From Caballeronia glathei (lineage in GTDB: Bacteria; Pseudomonadota; Gammaproteobacteria; Burkholderiales; Burkholderiaceae), in contig NZ_JFHC01000044.1 of assembly GCF_000698595.1 (NCBI RefSeq), forward strand, positions 1 to 64,000: a DNA stretch of 64,000 nucleotides, in the 5' to 3' direction. Both the position numbers and the translations under genes were made by a program. The first letter of the stretch is position 1, and every line of letters begins with the position of its first letter. The notes under the pieces were generated by a model. That model did not search any database, was not told where the DNA came from, and was given only the letters and a program-made list of their open reading frames with translations. Positions 48,101 through 58,702 of this stretch are shown piece after piece.

Positions 48101-50695
48101 ATGTCTCGCAGAAAGTTGGTCAATCCCGTCCACGCGGCCGCGGCACTGAGCCGCTGGTCGAAAGCGTGGAATTTGCAGCGTTTCGCGGCGCCCGTCCTGA
48201 CGGTCGTGGTGTGCGGGCTGCTTCTCGTCGTGTTCCAGCATTTGTCGCAGGCCGTCGACTACAAGTCGGTGATGCGCCATTTGCGTCATCTCACGTTCGA
48301 GGCCTGGGCCGGTGCGCTTTTCGCCACCGCGCTCAGTTTTGTCGCGCTGGTCGGGCGCGACGCCGTCGGGCTGCGCCACATCCAGACGACCGTGCCGCGC
48401 TCGCTGCTGTGGGTGGGCGCGACGGTCGGCTCGGCGCTCGGCAACGCGACCGGTTTCGGCGCGCTCACGGGCGGCGCCGTGCGCTGCCGCGTGTACGGCG
48501 CGGCGGGCGTGACGCCCGCGCAGGTCGGGCGGCTGACGGTGTTCACCAGCGTCACGCTCGCGCTCTCCCTCGTGCTGATGACGGCCGCCGGCATGGTCTG
48601 TGCCGCCGACACGCTCGCCGGCGTGATGCATCTGGCGCCCGGCGCGCTGCGCTGGACGGGCGCCGCGCTCCTCGCCGTGCTTGCGGCGATGGTGGCGTGC
48701 TGCGGCCCGGCGCCGCGCACCTTGCGCCTTCGCTTCGACTGGCTCGCCTTCAGCATTCCGGCGCGGCGTGATTTCGTCGCGCAGATCGCGCTCGCCGTCG
48801 TCGACGTGATCGCCGCTGGCCTCGCGCTCTGGGCGCTCCTGCCGCATGCGCAGGTGGGCTTCGGCAACTTCGTCACCGTATTTTCGGCCGCTATGCTGCT
48901 CGGCATGATCGGCCATACGCCGGGCGGGGTCGGCGTGTTCGAGGCGTCGATGGTCTTCGCGCTCGGCGGCAGCGTGAAGACGCCCGAAATGGTCGCGGCG
49001 CTGATCGCTTATCGCGCGATCTATTTCGGCTTGCCGCTGATCCTCTCGGCGGGCGTGATGGCGGCGTTCGAAGGCCGCGCGCTCAAGGGCCGCTTCGCGC
49101 TGCTGCGCCCGCGCCATGTCTCGCAGCTCGCGCCGCTCTTTCTGAGCATCGTGACGTTCGTCGCGGGCGGCATGCTGGTGATCTCCGGCGCCACGCCCGC
49201 CTTTGCCAAACGCATCGCGATGCTGCAGACCATGCTGCCGCTCTGGGTGCTGGAAAGCTCGCAACTGCTCGGCAGCGTGCTCGGCGTGCTGCTGCTGTTC
49301 GTCGCGCGCGGACTGCTGCGCCGGCTCGACGCCGCGTGGTGGCTCGCACTCATCCTCGCGGTGACGAACCTGGCGCTGTCGTTCGCGAAGGGCCTCGCCT
49401 TCATCGAGGCGGGCGTGCTCGGCTTTCTCATCGTGCTGCTCGTCGCGACGCGCGAGCGCTTCAACCGCCGCTCGTCGCTCTTTGCCGAGCGTTTCACGTC
49501 GACGTGGCTCGCGTCGGTGGGCGTCGTGCTGGTGCTCGCCGTGTGGATCATGTTCTTCGCCTTTCGCGACGTGCAGTACAGCCGCGACCTCTGGTGGCAG
49601 TTCGCCTTCGACGAACGCGCGCCCCGCGCGCTGCGCGCGACGCTCGCGGCCACGCTCTTCGCCGGCGCGTTCGCCGTGTGGCAGTTGCTGCGGCCCGCTG
49701 CCGGCCGCTTCGTGAAGCCCGCGCGCGAGGACCTGCTCGACGCCGCGCGCATCTTCCGCGCGCAGGAGCGCAGCGACGCCGGCCTCGCGATGATGGGCGA
49801 CAAGAGCTTTCTCTTTTCCGAGTCGCGCGAGGCGTTCCTGATGTACGCCAAGCACGGCCGCACGTGGGCCGCGCTGCACGACCCGGTCGGGCCGCGCCGC
49901 GAATGGGCGGAGCTGATCCGCAAGTTCGTCGAGCTCGCGCATTCGCACAACGGCCGCGCGGCGTTCTACCAGGTGCGCGCCGACGCGCTGCCGCTCTATC
50001 TCGATGCCGGCCTCACGCTGAGAAAGCTCGGCGAGGAGGCGCACGTCGTGCTCTCCGACTTCGACCTGAAGGGCTCGCACCGCGCGCATCTGCGTTACGC
50101 GCTCAAGCGCGGCGAGCGCGACGGCTTCGACGTCGAGGTTCTCGAACCCGCGCGCGTGCCGGAAAACCTCGCGATGCTGCGCGAGATCTCCGATGCATGG
50201 CTCGACAGCCGCTTCGCGCGCGAAAAGAGCTTCTCGGTTGCGGCGTTCAACGAAGACTATCTCGCGGCGCAGTCGGTGCTGCTCGTGCGCCAGCAGGGCG
50301 CGCCGGTGGCGTTCGTCACGTTCATGACGACCGACCTGAACACGGAGGCGACCGTCGGCGTGATGCGCCATCTGCCGGAGGCCTCGCCGTACGCGATGGA
50401 GTATCTGTTCACCAAGCTCGCGCTGCACCTGAAGCAGGCCGGGTTCCAGTCGCTGTCGCTTGGCATTGCGCCGCTCTCGGGCATGCAGCCGACGCCGCTC
50501 GCGTCGCACTGGCACCGGTTTGCGGGCCTCGTCTGGCGCTTTGGCGGGCGTTTCTACAACTTCCGCGGCCTGCGCGGATTCAAGAGCAAGTTTCAGCCGC
50601 GCTGGGAGCCGCGTTATCTCGCGGCGTCCGGTTCGGTCGGCGTGTTTTTCACGCTGGCGGATCTCTCGTTGCTGGCGGGAGGCTGGCGTTCATGA
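48101..50695 (+). CDS. mprF: Bifunctional lysylphosphatidylglycerol synthase/flippase MprF
   Basis: This protein of about 864 residues has an N-terminal flippase of some 12-14 helices (about 25-540, including GHTPGGVGVFEASMVFALGG). A C-terminal cytoplasmic DUF2156 synthase domain follows (about 545-855), with MMGDKSFLFSESREAFLMY, HRAHLRYALKRGERDGFDVE and FNFRGLRGFKSKF-like FYNFRGLRGFKSKFQPRW. MprF transfers lysine (or alanine) from aminoacyl-tRNA to phosphatidylglycerol and flips the product, lowering sensitivity to cationic peptides. The ATG at 48101 is used; a GTG ten codons upstream is possible. Its stop overlaps the acvB start by ATGA. Confidence 0.93.
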   Translation: MSRRKLVNPVHAAAALSRWSKAWNLQRFAAPVLTVVVCGLLLVVFQHLSQAVDYKSVMRHLRHLTFEAWAGALFATALSFVALVGRDAVGLRHIQTTVPRSLLWVGATVGSALGNATGFGALTGGAVRCRVYGAAGVTPAQVGRLTVFTSVTLALSLVLMTAAGMVCAADTLAGVMHLAPGALRWTGAALLAVLAAMVACCGPAPRTLRLRFDWLAFSIPARRDFVAQIALAVVDVIAAGLALWALLPHAQVGFGNFVTVFSAAMLLGMIGHTPGGVGVFEASMVFALGGSVKTPEMVAALIAYRAIYFGLPLILSAGVMAAFEGRALKGRFALLRPRHVSQLAPLFLSIVTFVAGGMLVISGATPAFAKRIAMLQTMLPLWVLESSQLLGSVLGVLLLFVARGLLRRLDAAWWLALILAVTNLALSFAKGLAFIEAGVLGFLIVLLVATRERFNRRSSLFAERFTSTWLASVGVVLVLAVWIMFFAFRDVQYSRDLWWQFAFDERAPRALRATLAATLFAGAFAVWQLLRPAAGRFVKPAREDLLDAARIFRAQERSDAGLAMMGDKSFLFSESREAFLMYAKHGRTWAALHDPVGPRREWAELIRKFVELAHSHNGRAAFYQVRADALPLYLDAGLTLRKLGEEAHVVLSDFDLKGSHRAHLRYALKRGERDGFDVEVLEPARVPENLAMLREISDAWLDSRFAREKSFSVAAFNEDYLAAQSVLLVRQQGAPVAFVTFMTTDLNTEATVGVMRHLPEASPYAMEYLFTKLALHLKQAGFQSLSLGIAPLSGMQPTPLASHWHRFAGLVWRFGGRFYNFRGLRGFKSKFQPRWEPRYLAASGSVGVFFTLADLSLLAGGWRS

Positions 50696-51948
50696 AATTT
50701 TTGTTCAAGGTTGCGGCGCTCGCGCTCGCGACGCTGTCCACCGCGCACGCGGCGACGCTCGCGGGCGGCCGCTACGGCCAGGTCACGCTGACGAAGCCGG
50801 CGGGCGAGATGCGCGGCTTCGTCGTGCTGTTCTCGGAACAGGGCGGCTGGAGCGCCGCCGACCAGCAGGCCGCCGACGCGCTCGCGAAGAACGGCGCGAT
50901 GGTCGTCGGCGTGGACACGGCGCGCTACGCGGCGCAGTTGCCGGCGCAGAAGGAGGCGTGCCACAACCTGGTCGGCGACGCGGAGGCCGTGAGCCATCAG
51001 CTCGAGCGCGGCGTGCAGTCGAGCCGCTACTTCTCGCCGATCGTCGCCGGGACCGGGCAGGGCGCGCTCCTCGCCGAGCGCATTCTGGCGCAGGCGCCGG
51101 AGAACACGATCGCGGGCGCGGTGTCGCTCGCCGCCGACAAGTCGCTCGACGCCCGCTTCGCGCCGTGCCCGCCCGATCCGACCATCACGCACGGCAAGGG
51201 GCTGCCCGGGTTCGTCGAGCGGGGGGCGATGCAGCCGGGCCGCTCGAAGGCGGATGCGCTCGTCGCGATGACGGCGCCGCATCTGAAGTCCGTCGCGGCG
51301 CGTGAAGAGGACGTGTCGGACCTGCCGCTCGTCGAGTTGCGCGCCGCGCGGCCGACGGATCTCCTCGCGATCGTCATCTCCGGCGACGGCGGCTGGCGCG
51401 ATCTCGACAAGACGATCGCGGAGGCGTTGCAGAAGGACGGGGTGTCGGTGATAGGCATCGACGCGCTGCGCTACTTCTGGAACGAGAAGACGCCCGAGCA
51501 GACCGCGCACGACCTCGCCCGCGTGATCCAGACCTACAGCGCGCGCTGGCATGTGAGCCACGTGGCGCTGATCGGCTATTCGTTCGGCGCCGACGTGATG
51601 CCGTTCGCCTACAACCGCCTGCCCGAGGCGGCGCGGGCGAGGGTGTCGTATGTGTCGCTGATGGGCTTCGCGCCCGCCGCCGACTTCCAGATCCGCGTGA
51701 CCGGCTGGCTCGGCATGCCCGCGAGCGACGAGGCGCGGCCGGTCGGGCCCGAGCTCGCGAAGCTGCCGCCCGCGATGGTCCAGTGCATCTACGGCGAGAA
51801 GGAAGAGGACACGCTGTGCCCGTCGCTGACGAAGACCGGGATCGAAGTGATCAGAACGCCCGGCGACCACCACTTTGGCGGCGATTACAACGCGCTCGCA
51901 AGGCGCATTCTGAGCGGGTGGCAGAAGCAGATCGCGGTGCGGGGCTAG
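50692..51948 (+). CDS. acvB: AcvB/VirJ-type periplasmic hydrolase
   Basis: This 418-residue exported protein (signal peptide ending TAHAATLAG) has two related alpha/beta-hydrolase-like halves. The C-terminal VirJ-like half holds VISGDGGWRDLDKTIAEAL, the nucleophile elbow LIGYSFGADVMPF and the base region TPGDHHFGGDY. The N-terminal half reads VAGTGQGALLAE at the matching spot and lacks the serine. In Agrobacterium AcvB hydrolyses lysyl-phosphatidylglycerol. The ATGA overlap with mprF makes synthesis and breakdown of the same lipid very likely here. Confidence 0.88.
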   Translation: MKFLFKVAALALATLSTAHAATLAGGRYGQVTLTKPAGEMRGFVVLFSEQGGWSAADQQAADALAKNGAMVVGVDTARYAAQLPAQKEACHNLVGDAEAVSHQLERGVQSSRYFSPIVAGTGQGALLAERILAQAPENTIAGAVSLAADKSLDARFAPCPPDPTITHGKGLPGFVERGAMQPGRSKADALVAMTAPHLKSVAAREEDVSDLPLVELRAARPTDLLAIVISGDGGWRDLDKTIAEALQKDGVSVIGIDALRYFWNEKTPEQTAHDLARVIQTYSARWHVSHVALIGYSFGADVMPFAYNRLPEAARARVSYVSLMGFAPAADFQIRVTGWLGMPASDEARPVGPELAKLPPAMVQCIYGEKEEDTLCPSLTKTGIEVIRTPGDHHFGGDYNALARRILSGWQKQIAVRG

Positions 51949-52039
51949 GGTGTGCGGGGCCGGCTCCGGCCCGCTGCCATGACACGCTCCCCCAGCCGGC
52001 GGAGCCACCCGGATCTCGACCTCGTCGAAATCTCCTGGC

Positions 52040-52549
52040 TTATTCGAACGGGCCGAGATAATCGCGCTTGCCGACCGGCACGCCGAGATGACGCAGGATG
52101 TCGTGCGTCGTGACCACGTGGAAATAGAAGTTCGGCAGGCCGAACACGAAGAGATAGTCGACGCCGTCCAAGCGCGGCTCGATATCCTTGAACTTCAGCG
52201 TGACCGGAACCGTTTCGGCGTTGTCGAAGTGTTTTTCGTCGAGGCTCTTCAGATACGCATTCGTCCTCGCGATGCGGTCCTGCAATGCCGCGAAGCTGTC
52301 CTCGTTGTCGTCGAAGCGCGGCGCTTCCTCACCCGAAAGGCGCGCCGCCGACATCTTCGCCGTATCGCTCGCGCGCTGGATCTGCGCGGCGAGCGGCAGC
52401 ATGTCGGGCGCGAGCCGCGCGCCGAGCACATCGGCATGCGCGATGCCCTTTTCGTCGGCGAAAGCGGCGGCCTTTTCCAGCAGCGTGGCGAGCACGTCGA
52501 ATGCGCGAATGAACACGGGAATGGACGCGCGGTACATCGAAAGGGCCAT
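52040..52549 (-). CDS. DUF1993 family protein
   Basis: This 169-residue helical protein of the DUF1993 type begins MALSMYRASIPVFIRAFDVLA and contains LAPDMLPLAAQIQRASDTAK, ARLSGEEAP, and a C-terminal LPNFYFHVVTTHDILRHLGVPVGKRDYLG. The pattern of scattered His/Asp suits the DinB-like four-helix fold with a possible metal site. Function unknown. The gene stands alone on the minus strand. Confidence 0.87.
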   Translation of the reverse strand: MALSMYRASIPVFIRAFDVLATLLEKAAAFADEKGIAHADVLGARLAPDMLPLAAQIQRASDTAKMSAARLSGEEAPRFDDNEDSFAALQDRIARTNAYLKSLDEKHFDNAETVPVTLKFKDIEPRLDGVDYLFVFGLPNFYFHVVTTHDILRHLGVPVGKRDYLGPFE

Positions 52550-52860
52550 GGTTGTCTCCGTTCGTTTCAGGGAAGGGGCTCAAGCATAGCGCCTCATTCG
52601 AACCGCTGCAGAAGCTGGCCGTCGATGGCACGCAAGCCCCCGTCTTTCCCGCGAACTTGCCGGGCCGCTCCCGCGCAGGCATGCGGACAAAGCGGCGCCG
52701 CGCCTTTTTGACACCCGGCTTCATCCGGCGCGCGGCACCGATCTGCCGATGCGGGCGGCGACCGGTCGACACGCGTATGAACCGCTGGCGGAGGATTGGC
52801 GCGATACGCCGTTCCGCTCGTCGAAAGTGAGCCGCGCGCGGAAAACGCGCACGCGGAGAA
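52550..52860. other. Intergenic region, about 310 bases
   Basis: Short GC-rich open frames run through this stretch on both strands but none shows a ribosome site or a recognisable protein pattern. I see no repeat, RNA or strong hairpin in it. Confidence 0.4.
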
Positions 52861-53121
52861 CTACGGCCGCGGGGCCTTGCCGGCGGCGTGATCCTCGCGA
52901 CGAGCGGCGCGGCGCACGCGAGCGCGTGCCGCGCGCTCTTCCCATGCGCGCAGGTCGGCTTCGTAGCGATCGAGCGCCTCTTCGTACAAATCGAACACGC
53001 AGGGATTGCAGCCGCTCTGGCAGCATTCGTCGGGCGCGGGGCGCTCGGGCGGGACGGGGCGGGGGTCGGATGCGGACATGTCCGGTCGCGGGGCGGCGCG
53101 CATCGCGCGTGGTTCACTCAC
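52861..53121 (-). CDS. Oxidoreductase-like domain protein
   Basis: This 86-residue protein has the compact motif PPERPAPDECCQSGCNPCVFDLYEEALDRYEADL, with four cysteines spaced as in the oxidoreductase-like domain (PF09791 type). A basic, Arg-rich tail follows. The domain is found in short bacterial proteins and in a mitochondrial protein; its biochemistry is not established. The start is uncertain: GTG at 53121 is used, with ATG codons 6 and about 15 codons further in and no clear ribosome site at any. Confidence 0.75.
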   Translation of the reverse strand: MSEPRAMRAAPRPDMSASDPRPVPPERPAPDECCQSGCNPCVFDLYEEALDRYEADLRAWEERAARARVRRAARREDHAAGKAPRP

Positions 53122-53290
53122 GTTTCATTTTGCACCGAAGCGCGGCCGGACACAGGCAACTATGTTTTGGCGGCGCGCGAGGTGGCGCAGCGCGCATACT
53201 TGGCGGCAGCAGTCGCGAGCCGCCCGCGGCGCCCGGGCGTGCGCCCCGCCGGGAGCGGCTGTCACTCGAACGGATCGAAGGATTGTTTCG

Positions 53291-55804
53291 ATGAACAAGA
53301 CCGCCAGGCCCGCCGTGGCCGCGGCGCTCGCGGCTGGCGTGCTGGCCGGCTGCGCGCCGCTCCCGCCGATGCAGTCCGAGCGCTCGCAAGCCCCTTACAG
53401 CGCCGACATCCGCCGCACCCAGGCAGGTATCGCCCATGTGAAAGCCGCCGACTGGGGCAGCCTCGGCTATGGCTACGGGTACGTTCAGGCAGAGGACAAC
53501 CTGTGCACGCTCGCCGACGGCTTCGTCACGTTTCGCGGCGAGCGCTCCGCCTGGTTCGGCGCCGACGCCCGGCCGCCCGCCGGCGCGTCATTCGGCCAGC
53601 CGCGCAATCTCGACGCCGACTTCTTCTTCCGCCTGCTCGCCGATGGCCCGGCCGTCGAGCGCTATCGCGCGGCGCAGCCGCCGCAGCTTCGCGAACTCGT
53701 CGAAGGCTTCGCGGCCGGCTACAACCGCTATGTCGGCGATCTCGACGCCGGCCGCGTCCCGAAGGCGCACGCCGCGTGCAGGGGCAAGCCGTGGGTCGAG
53801 AAGATCACGGCCGACGACGTGTATCAGCGGCTGATCGCGGCCAGTCTCGCGGGCGGCGCGGCGCTCTTTGTGCAGCCGGTCGCAGGCGCGCGGCCGCCGC
53901 GCAGTTCTTCGAAGCCGGGCGACGGCGCGGTGCAGGGCGCGCCCGATGCCGCGCCGCCGCAGACGGAAAGCGTCAGGACGCCCGGCGTCGGCAGCAACGC
54001 GCTCGCGTTCGGCGCGCCGATCACGCACGGCAACACGAGCCTGCTGTTCGGCAACCCGCACTGGTTCTGGCGCGGGCCCGACCGCTTCTATCAGGCGCAG
54101 CTGACCATTCCGGGGCAACTGAACGTGGCGGGCGTGTCGCTGCTCGGCGTGCCGCTGATCGTGCTCGGCTTCAACGAGGATGTCGCGTGGACGCACACGG
54201 TATCGGGCGCGCGGCGCTTCGGCATCTTCCAGCTGACGCTCGATCCCGCCGACCCGACGCGCTACCAGTACGACGGCCGCTCCGAGCCGATGACGCCCGT
54301 GAAGATCACCGTGCAGACGCGCCGCCCCGACGGCACCTTCGAGCCCGTCACGCGCACGCTGTACCGGTCGCGCTTCGGGCCGCTCGTCGATCTGTCGTCG
54401 ATGGTGCCGGGGCTCGGCTGGAGCGCGCAGCGCGCGTTCGCCCTGCGCGACGCGAACGCGGACAACCCGCGCGCGTTCGAGAACTTCCTCGCGTGGAACC
54501 AGGCGCGCTCGCTCAACGACTTCATCTCGATCGAAAAGCGGCTCGCCGCGATGCCGTGGGCCAACACGATCGCGATCGGCCGCGGCGACGCGCGCGTGTG
54601 GTTCGCCGACATGGGCCCGATCCCGAACGTGCCCGACGCGCTCGTCGACAGCTGCACGACCCCCGCCGGCCGCGCGTTCGCGAGCCGGATGCGCGGCGTG
54701 CCGTTCCTCGACGGCTCGAAGAGCGAGTGCGCGTGGCGCAGCGACGCGTCGGCGGTGCAGCCCGGCGCGCTGCCCGTCGCGCAGATGCCGGGCATCATGC
54801 GCGGCGACTACGTCGGCAATTTCAACGACGGCTACTGGCTCACCAACGCCAACTCGCCCACGACCGGCTATCCGCGCATCACCGGCCCGACCGCCACGCA
54901 GCAGTCGCTGCGCACGCGCTATGGGCATCTGCTTGCCGCGCAGCTTCAGCGCGCGCCCGGCGGCGTCACGCGCGACGCGCTGAAAACCGCCGTGCTCGAA
55001 AGCGGCTCGATGTCGGAGCGCATTTTCAGGAAGCCGCTGCTCGACTCCGCGTGCAATTTCGGCGACTCGCAAAGCGGCCTGCGCGAAGCCTGCGACGTCC
55101 TGCGCGCCTGGGACGGCACCGCGAACACCGGCTCGCGCGGCGCCAACCTGTGGGACGAATTCTGGACGCGCGTGACGCGCATCGCGCCCGAGCGGCTGTT
55201 CGCGACCGGCTTCGACCCCGCCGCGCCGCTCGCGACGCCGCGGGGCTTCAACACGGCCAACCCGGCGGTCGTGCAGGACCTGAGGCAGGCGCTTGGCGGC
55301 GCCGCGCTCGCGCTCAGGCTCAACGGCTTCGCGCTGAACTCGCGCCGCGGCGACATCCTCTACACGGAGCGCAACGGCGAGCGCGTGCCGCTTTACGGCG
55401 GCTGCGACGAACCGGGCTATTTCACGATCGTCTGCGCGCGCCGCCCGCTCGACGCAAAGGGCTATCCGATGGACGTGAACGGCCACGGCGACAGCTACGT
55501 GCAGGTCGTGTCGTTCGGGCCGCAGGGCGTGGAAGCCGACACGATGCTCGCGCATTCCGAGTCGGACGACCCGGCGTCGCCGCATTCCGGCGACGCGACG
55601 CGGCTGTTCGCATCGAAGACCTGGCAGCGCTTCCCGTTCACGGACGCCGCCATCGACGCCGACCCGGCGCTCGTGCGCACGACCGTCACCGGCGAGCGCC
55701 GCGAGGAGCCGGTGACGCGCGCGGTCGGGCCAAAGCGGCCGCTCGATGAAGGCACAAGTGGGGAAACTCGCGTCGAGCCGGATGCAAAACGCGTCTATCA
55801 TTGA
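53291..55804 (+). CDS. PvdQ/acyl-homoserine lactone acylase-type Ntn hydrolase, predicted lipoprotein
   Basis: This 837-residue protein of the penicillin acylase family is made as one chain that self-cleaves into alpha and beta subunits. The likely cleavage site precedes Ser235 in GVGSNALAFG, the new N-terminal nucleophile. The following NPHWFWRGPDRFYQAQLTIPG, FNEDVAWTHTVS and FQLTLDP blocks resemble PvdQ/HacB-type acylases, which remove acyl chains from homoserine lactones or siderophore precursors. The signal ends in a lipobox VLAGCAP with Cys21, so it may be membrane-anchored rather than soluble periplasmic. The linker before Ser235 is long and Pro/Ser-rich. Substrate unproven. Confidence 0.87.
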   Translation: MNKTARPAVAAALAAGVLAGCAPLPPMQSERSQAPYSADIRRTQAGIAHVKAADWGSLGYGYGYVQAEDNLCTLADGFVTFRGERSAWFGADARPPAGASFGQPRNLDADFFFRLLADGPAVERYRAAQPPQLRELVEGFAAGYNRYVGDLDAGRVPKAHAACRGKPWVEKITADDVYQRLIAASLAGGAALFVQPVAGARPPRSSSKPGDGAVQGAPDAAPPQTESVRTPGVGSNALAFGAPITHGNTSLLFGNPHWFWRGPDRFYQAQLTIPGQLNVAGVSLLGVPLIVLGFNEDVAWTHTVSGARRFGIFQLTLDPADPTRYQYDGRSEPMTPVKITVQTRRPDGTFEPVTRTLYRSRFGPLVDLSSMVPGLGWSAQRAFALRDANADNPRAFENFLAWNQARSLNDFISIEKRLAAMPWANTIAIGRGDARVWFADMGPIPNVPDALVDSCTTPAGRAFASRMRGVPFLDGSKSECAWRSDASAVQPGALPVAQMPGIMRGDYVGNFNDGYWLTNANSPTTGYPRITGPTATQQSLRTRYGHLLAAQLQRAPGGVTRDALKTAVLESGSMSERIFRKPLLDSACNFGDSQSGLREACDVLRAWDGTANTGSRGANLWDEFWTRVTRIAPERLFATGFDPAAPLATPRGFNTANPAVVQDLRQALGGAALALRLNGFALNSRRGDILYTERNGERVPLYGGCDEPGYFTIVCARRPLDAKGYPMDVNGHGDSYVQVVSFGPQGVEADTMLAHSESDDPASPHSGDATRLFASKTWQRFPFTDAAIDADPALVRTTVTGERREEPVTRAVGPKRPLDEGTSGETRVEPDAKRVYH

Positions 55805-55829
55805 GGTTTAATCGGATGGATAGACCGTC

Positions 55830-57302
<1,473 letters not shown>

Positions 57303-57314
57303 CGGCCATTTCGC

Positions 57315-57356
57315 GGAGCGCCCGGTTTCCCGCACTCGCGCGAAACCGGGCGCTCC
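57315..57356. terminator. 15-base perfect inverted repeat after the M20 gene
   Basis: GGAGCGCCCGGTTTC (57315-57329) pairs exactly with GAAACCGGGCGCTCC (57342-57356) around 12 bases. It lies 12 bases after the stop. A short T-rich stretch (ATTTTTC) appears only about 20 bases further on, so the exact stop point is unclear. Confidence 0.6.
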
Positions 57357-57499
57357 GGCGCCCCGGTCCGGCGGATTTTTCAAGCCGCTGTCGCATTAGA
57401 AGTGGTCAGGCCAATCGATCGCCTGTAAAGTGGTAAGTCCACGCGCCGGCCACTGCGCTGCGCGCGAGAGGCCATTTTGCACAGGAGACGACAGCAGCA

Positions 57500-58603
57500 A
57501 TGAACGAAATCAAGACGCAGGCCGCGCCCGAGTTGCGCATTCCCTCCGATACCCTGCACGCCTATGTGCGCGCGATCTGGGAGCACGCCGGCAGCACGCC
57601 GCGCGAGGCGGAACTCGTCGCGGATCACCTCGTGATGGCCAACCTGTCGGGCCACGATTCGCACGGTGTCGGAATGATTCCGCGCTACGTCGCGTCGCTC
57701 GCGGACGGCGAACTCAAGCTCAACGCGCACGCCGAGATCGTGCGCGACGCGGGCGCGGTGCTGACAATCGACGGCGTGAAGGGCTTCGGCCAGGTCGTCG
57801 CGTACGAAGCGATGGAGCACGGCATCGAGCGCGCGAAGAAGCTGGGCGTGTGCGCGGTGGGCCTGCGCGACGCGCACCACATCGGGCGCATCGGGCACTG
57901 GGCCGAGCAGTGCGCGAAGGCCGGCCTGGTGTCGTTTCACTTCGTGAACGTGGCGGGCGACCCGCTCGTCGCCCCGTTCGGCGGCACCGACCGGCGCTTC
58001 GGCACGAATCCGTTCTGCGCCGCGTTCCCGCGCGCGGGCAAAACGCCGCTCGTGCTCGATTTCGCGACGAGCGGCATCGCGTACGGCAAGACGCGCGTCG
58101 CGTACAACAAGGGCGTGAAGGTTGCGCCGGGCTATCTGATCGAACACGACGGCACGCCGACCGTCGAGCCGAAGGTGATGCACGAGGAGCCGTTCGGCTC
58201 GCTGCTGCCGTTCGGTCTGCACAAGGGCTTCGGGCTCGCGGCGATGTGCGAGATTCTGGGCGGCGCGCTGTCGGGCGGCTACACGACGCGCGAAAGCACG
58301 CTGCAGAAGACGAGTGCGATCATCAACTGCATGACCTCCGTGATCCTCGATCCGAACGCCTTCGACGCGCCCGCCGCGCAGGCCGAGGCCGAGGCGTTCG
58401 TCGAGTGGGTGAAGACGTCGCGGGTGGCGCCGGGCGTCGAGCGCATCTATGCGCCGGGCGAGCCGGAAGACGCGCGGCGTGAGGAGCGCGTCGCGAACGG
58501 CGTGCCGATCGATCCGACGACGTGGCAGCAGATCCGCGACGCGGCGAAGCAGTCCGGCATGCCTGAAGGCGAAATAGAGGCGTTTTCGAAGGCGTTGGCC
58601 TGA
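57500..58603 (+). CDS. Malate/L-lactate (Ldh) family NAD(P)-dependent oxidoreductase
   Basis: This 367-residue dehydrogenase belongs to the Ldh_2 family, which has an unusual non-Rossmann NAD fold. Typical segments are ANLSGHDSHGVGMIPRYV, DAHHIGRIGHWAEQCAKAG, GGTDRRFGTNPF and FGLHKGFGLAAMCEILGGALSG. Members reduce 2-keto acids such as pyruvate, oxaloacetate, ureidoglycolate or delta-piperideine carboxylate analogues; the substrate is not identifiable here. It stands alone and ends at a strong bidirectional terminator. Confidence 0.9.
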   Translation: MNEIKTQAAPELRIPSDTLHAYVRAIWEHAGSTPREAELVADHLVMANLSGHDSHGVGMIPRYVASLADGELKLNAHAEIVRDAGAVLTIDGVKGFGQVVAYEAMEHGIERAKKLGVCAVGLRDAHHIGRIGHWAEQCAKAGLVSFHFVNVAGDPLVAPFGGTDRRFGTNPFCAAFPRAGKTPLVLDFATSGIAYGKTRVAYNKGVKVAPGYLIEHDGTPTVEPKVMHEEPFGSLLPFGLHKGFGLAAMCEILGGALSGGYTTRESTLQKTSAIINCMTSVILDPNAFDAPAAQAEAEAFVEWVKTSRVAPGVERIYAPGEPEDARREERVANGVPIDPTTWQQIRDAAKQSGMPEGEIEAFSKALA

Positions 58604-58641
58604 TTTTTACCGCCGAACGCCGCCGCATCGTGCACGAACGC

Positions 58642-58676
58642 AAAAACGCCACCGGACGGCCGGTGGCGTTTTTTTT
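58642..58676. terminator. Bidirectional rho-independent terminator
   Basis: AAAAACGCCACCGG (58642-58655) pairs perfectly with CCGGTGGCGTTTTT (58660-58673), and T-runs appear on both strands. It lies between the convergent Ldh-family and epimerase genes. Confidence 0.9.
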
Positions 58677-58702
58677 CACGATGCGCCTGAAGCGGACGGC
58701 GT

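Noticed and set aside
48032..50515. Open frame of 827 codons opposite mprF
   Set aside because: Antisense shadow of mprF with no recognisable pattern.
52552..52830. 92-codon open frame upstream of the oxidoreductase-like gene
   Set aside because: Arg-rich product with no family likeness or ribosome site.
53588..55801. Open frame of 737 codons opposite the acylase gene
   Set aside because: Antisense shadow; composition biased and no start context.
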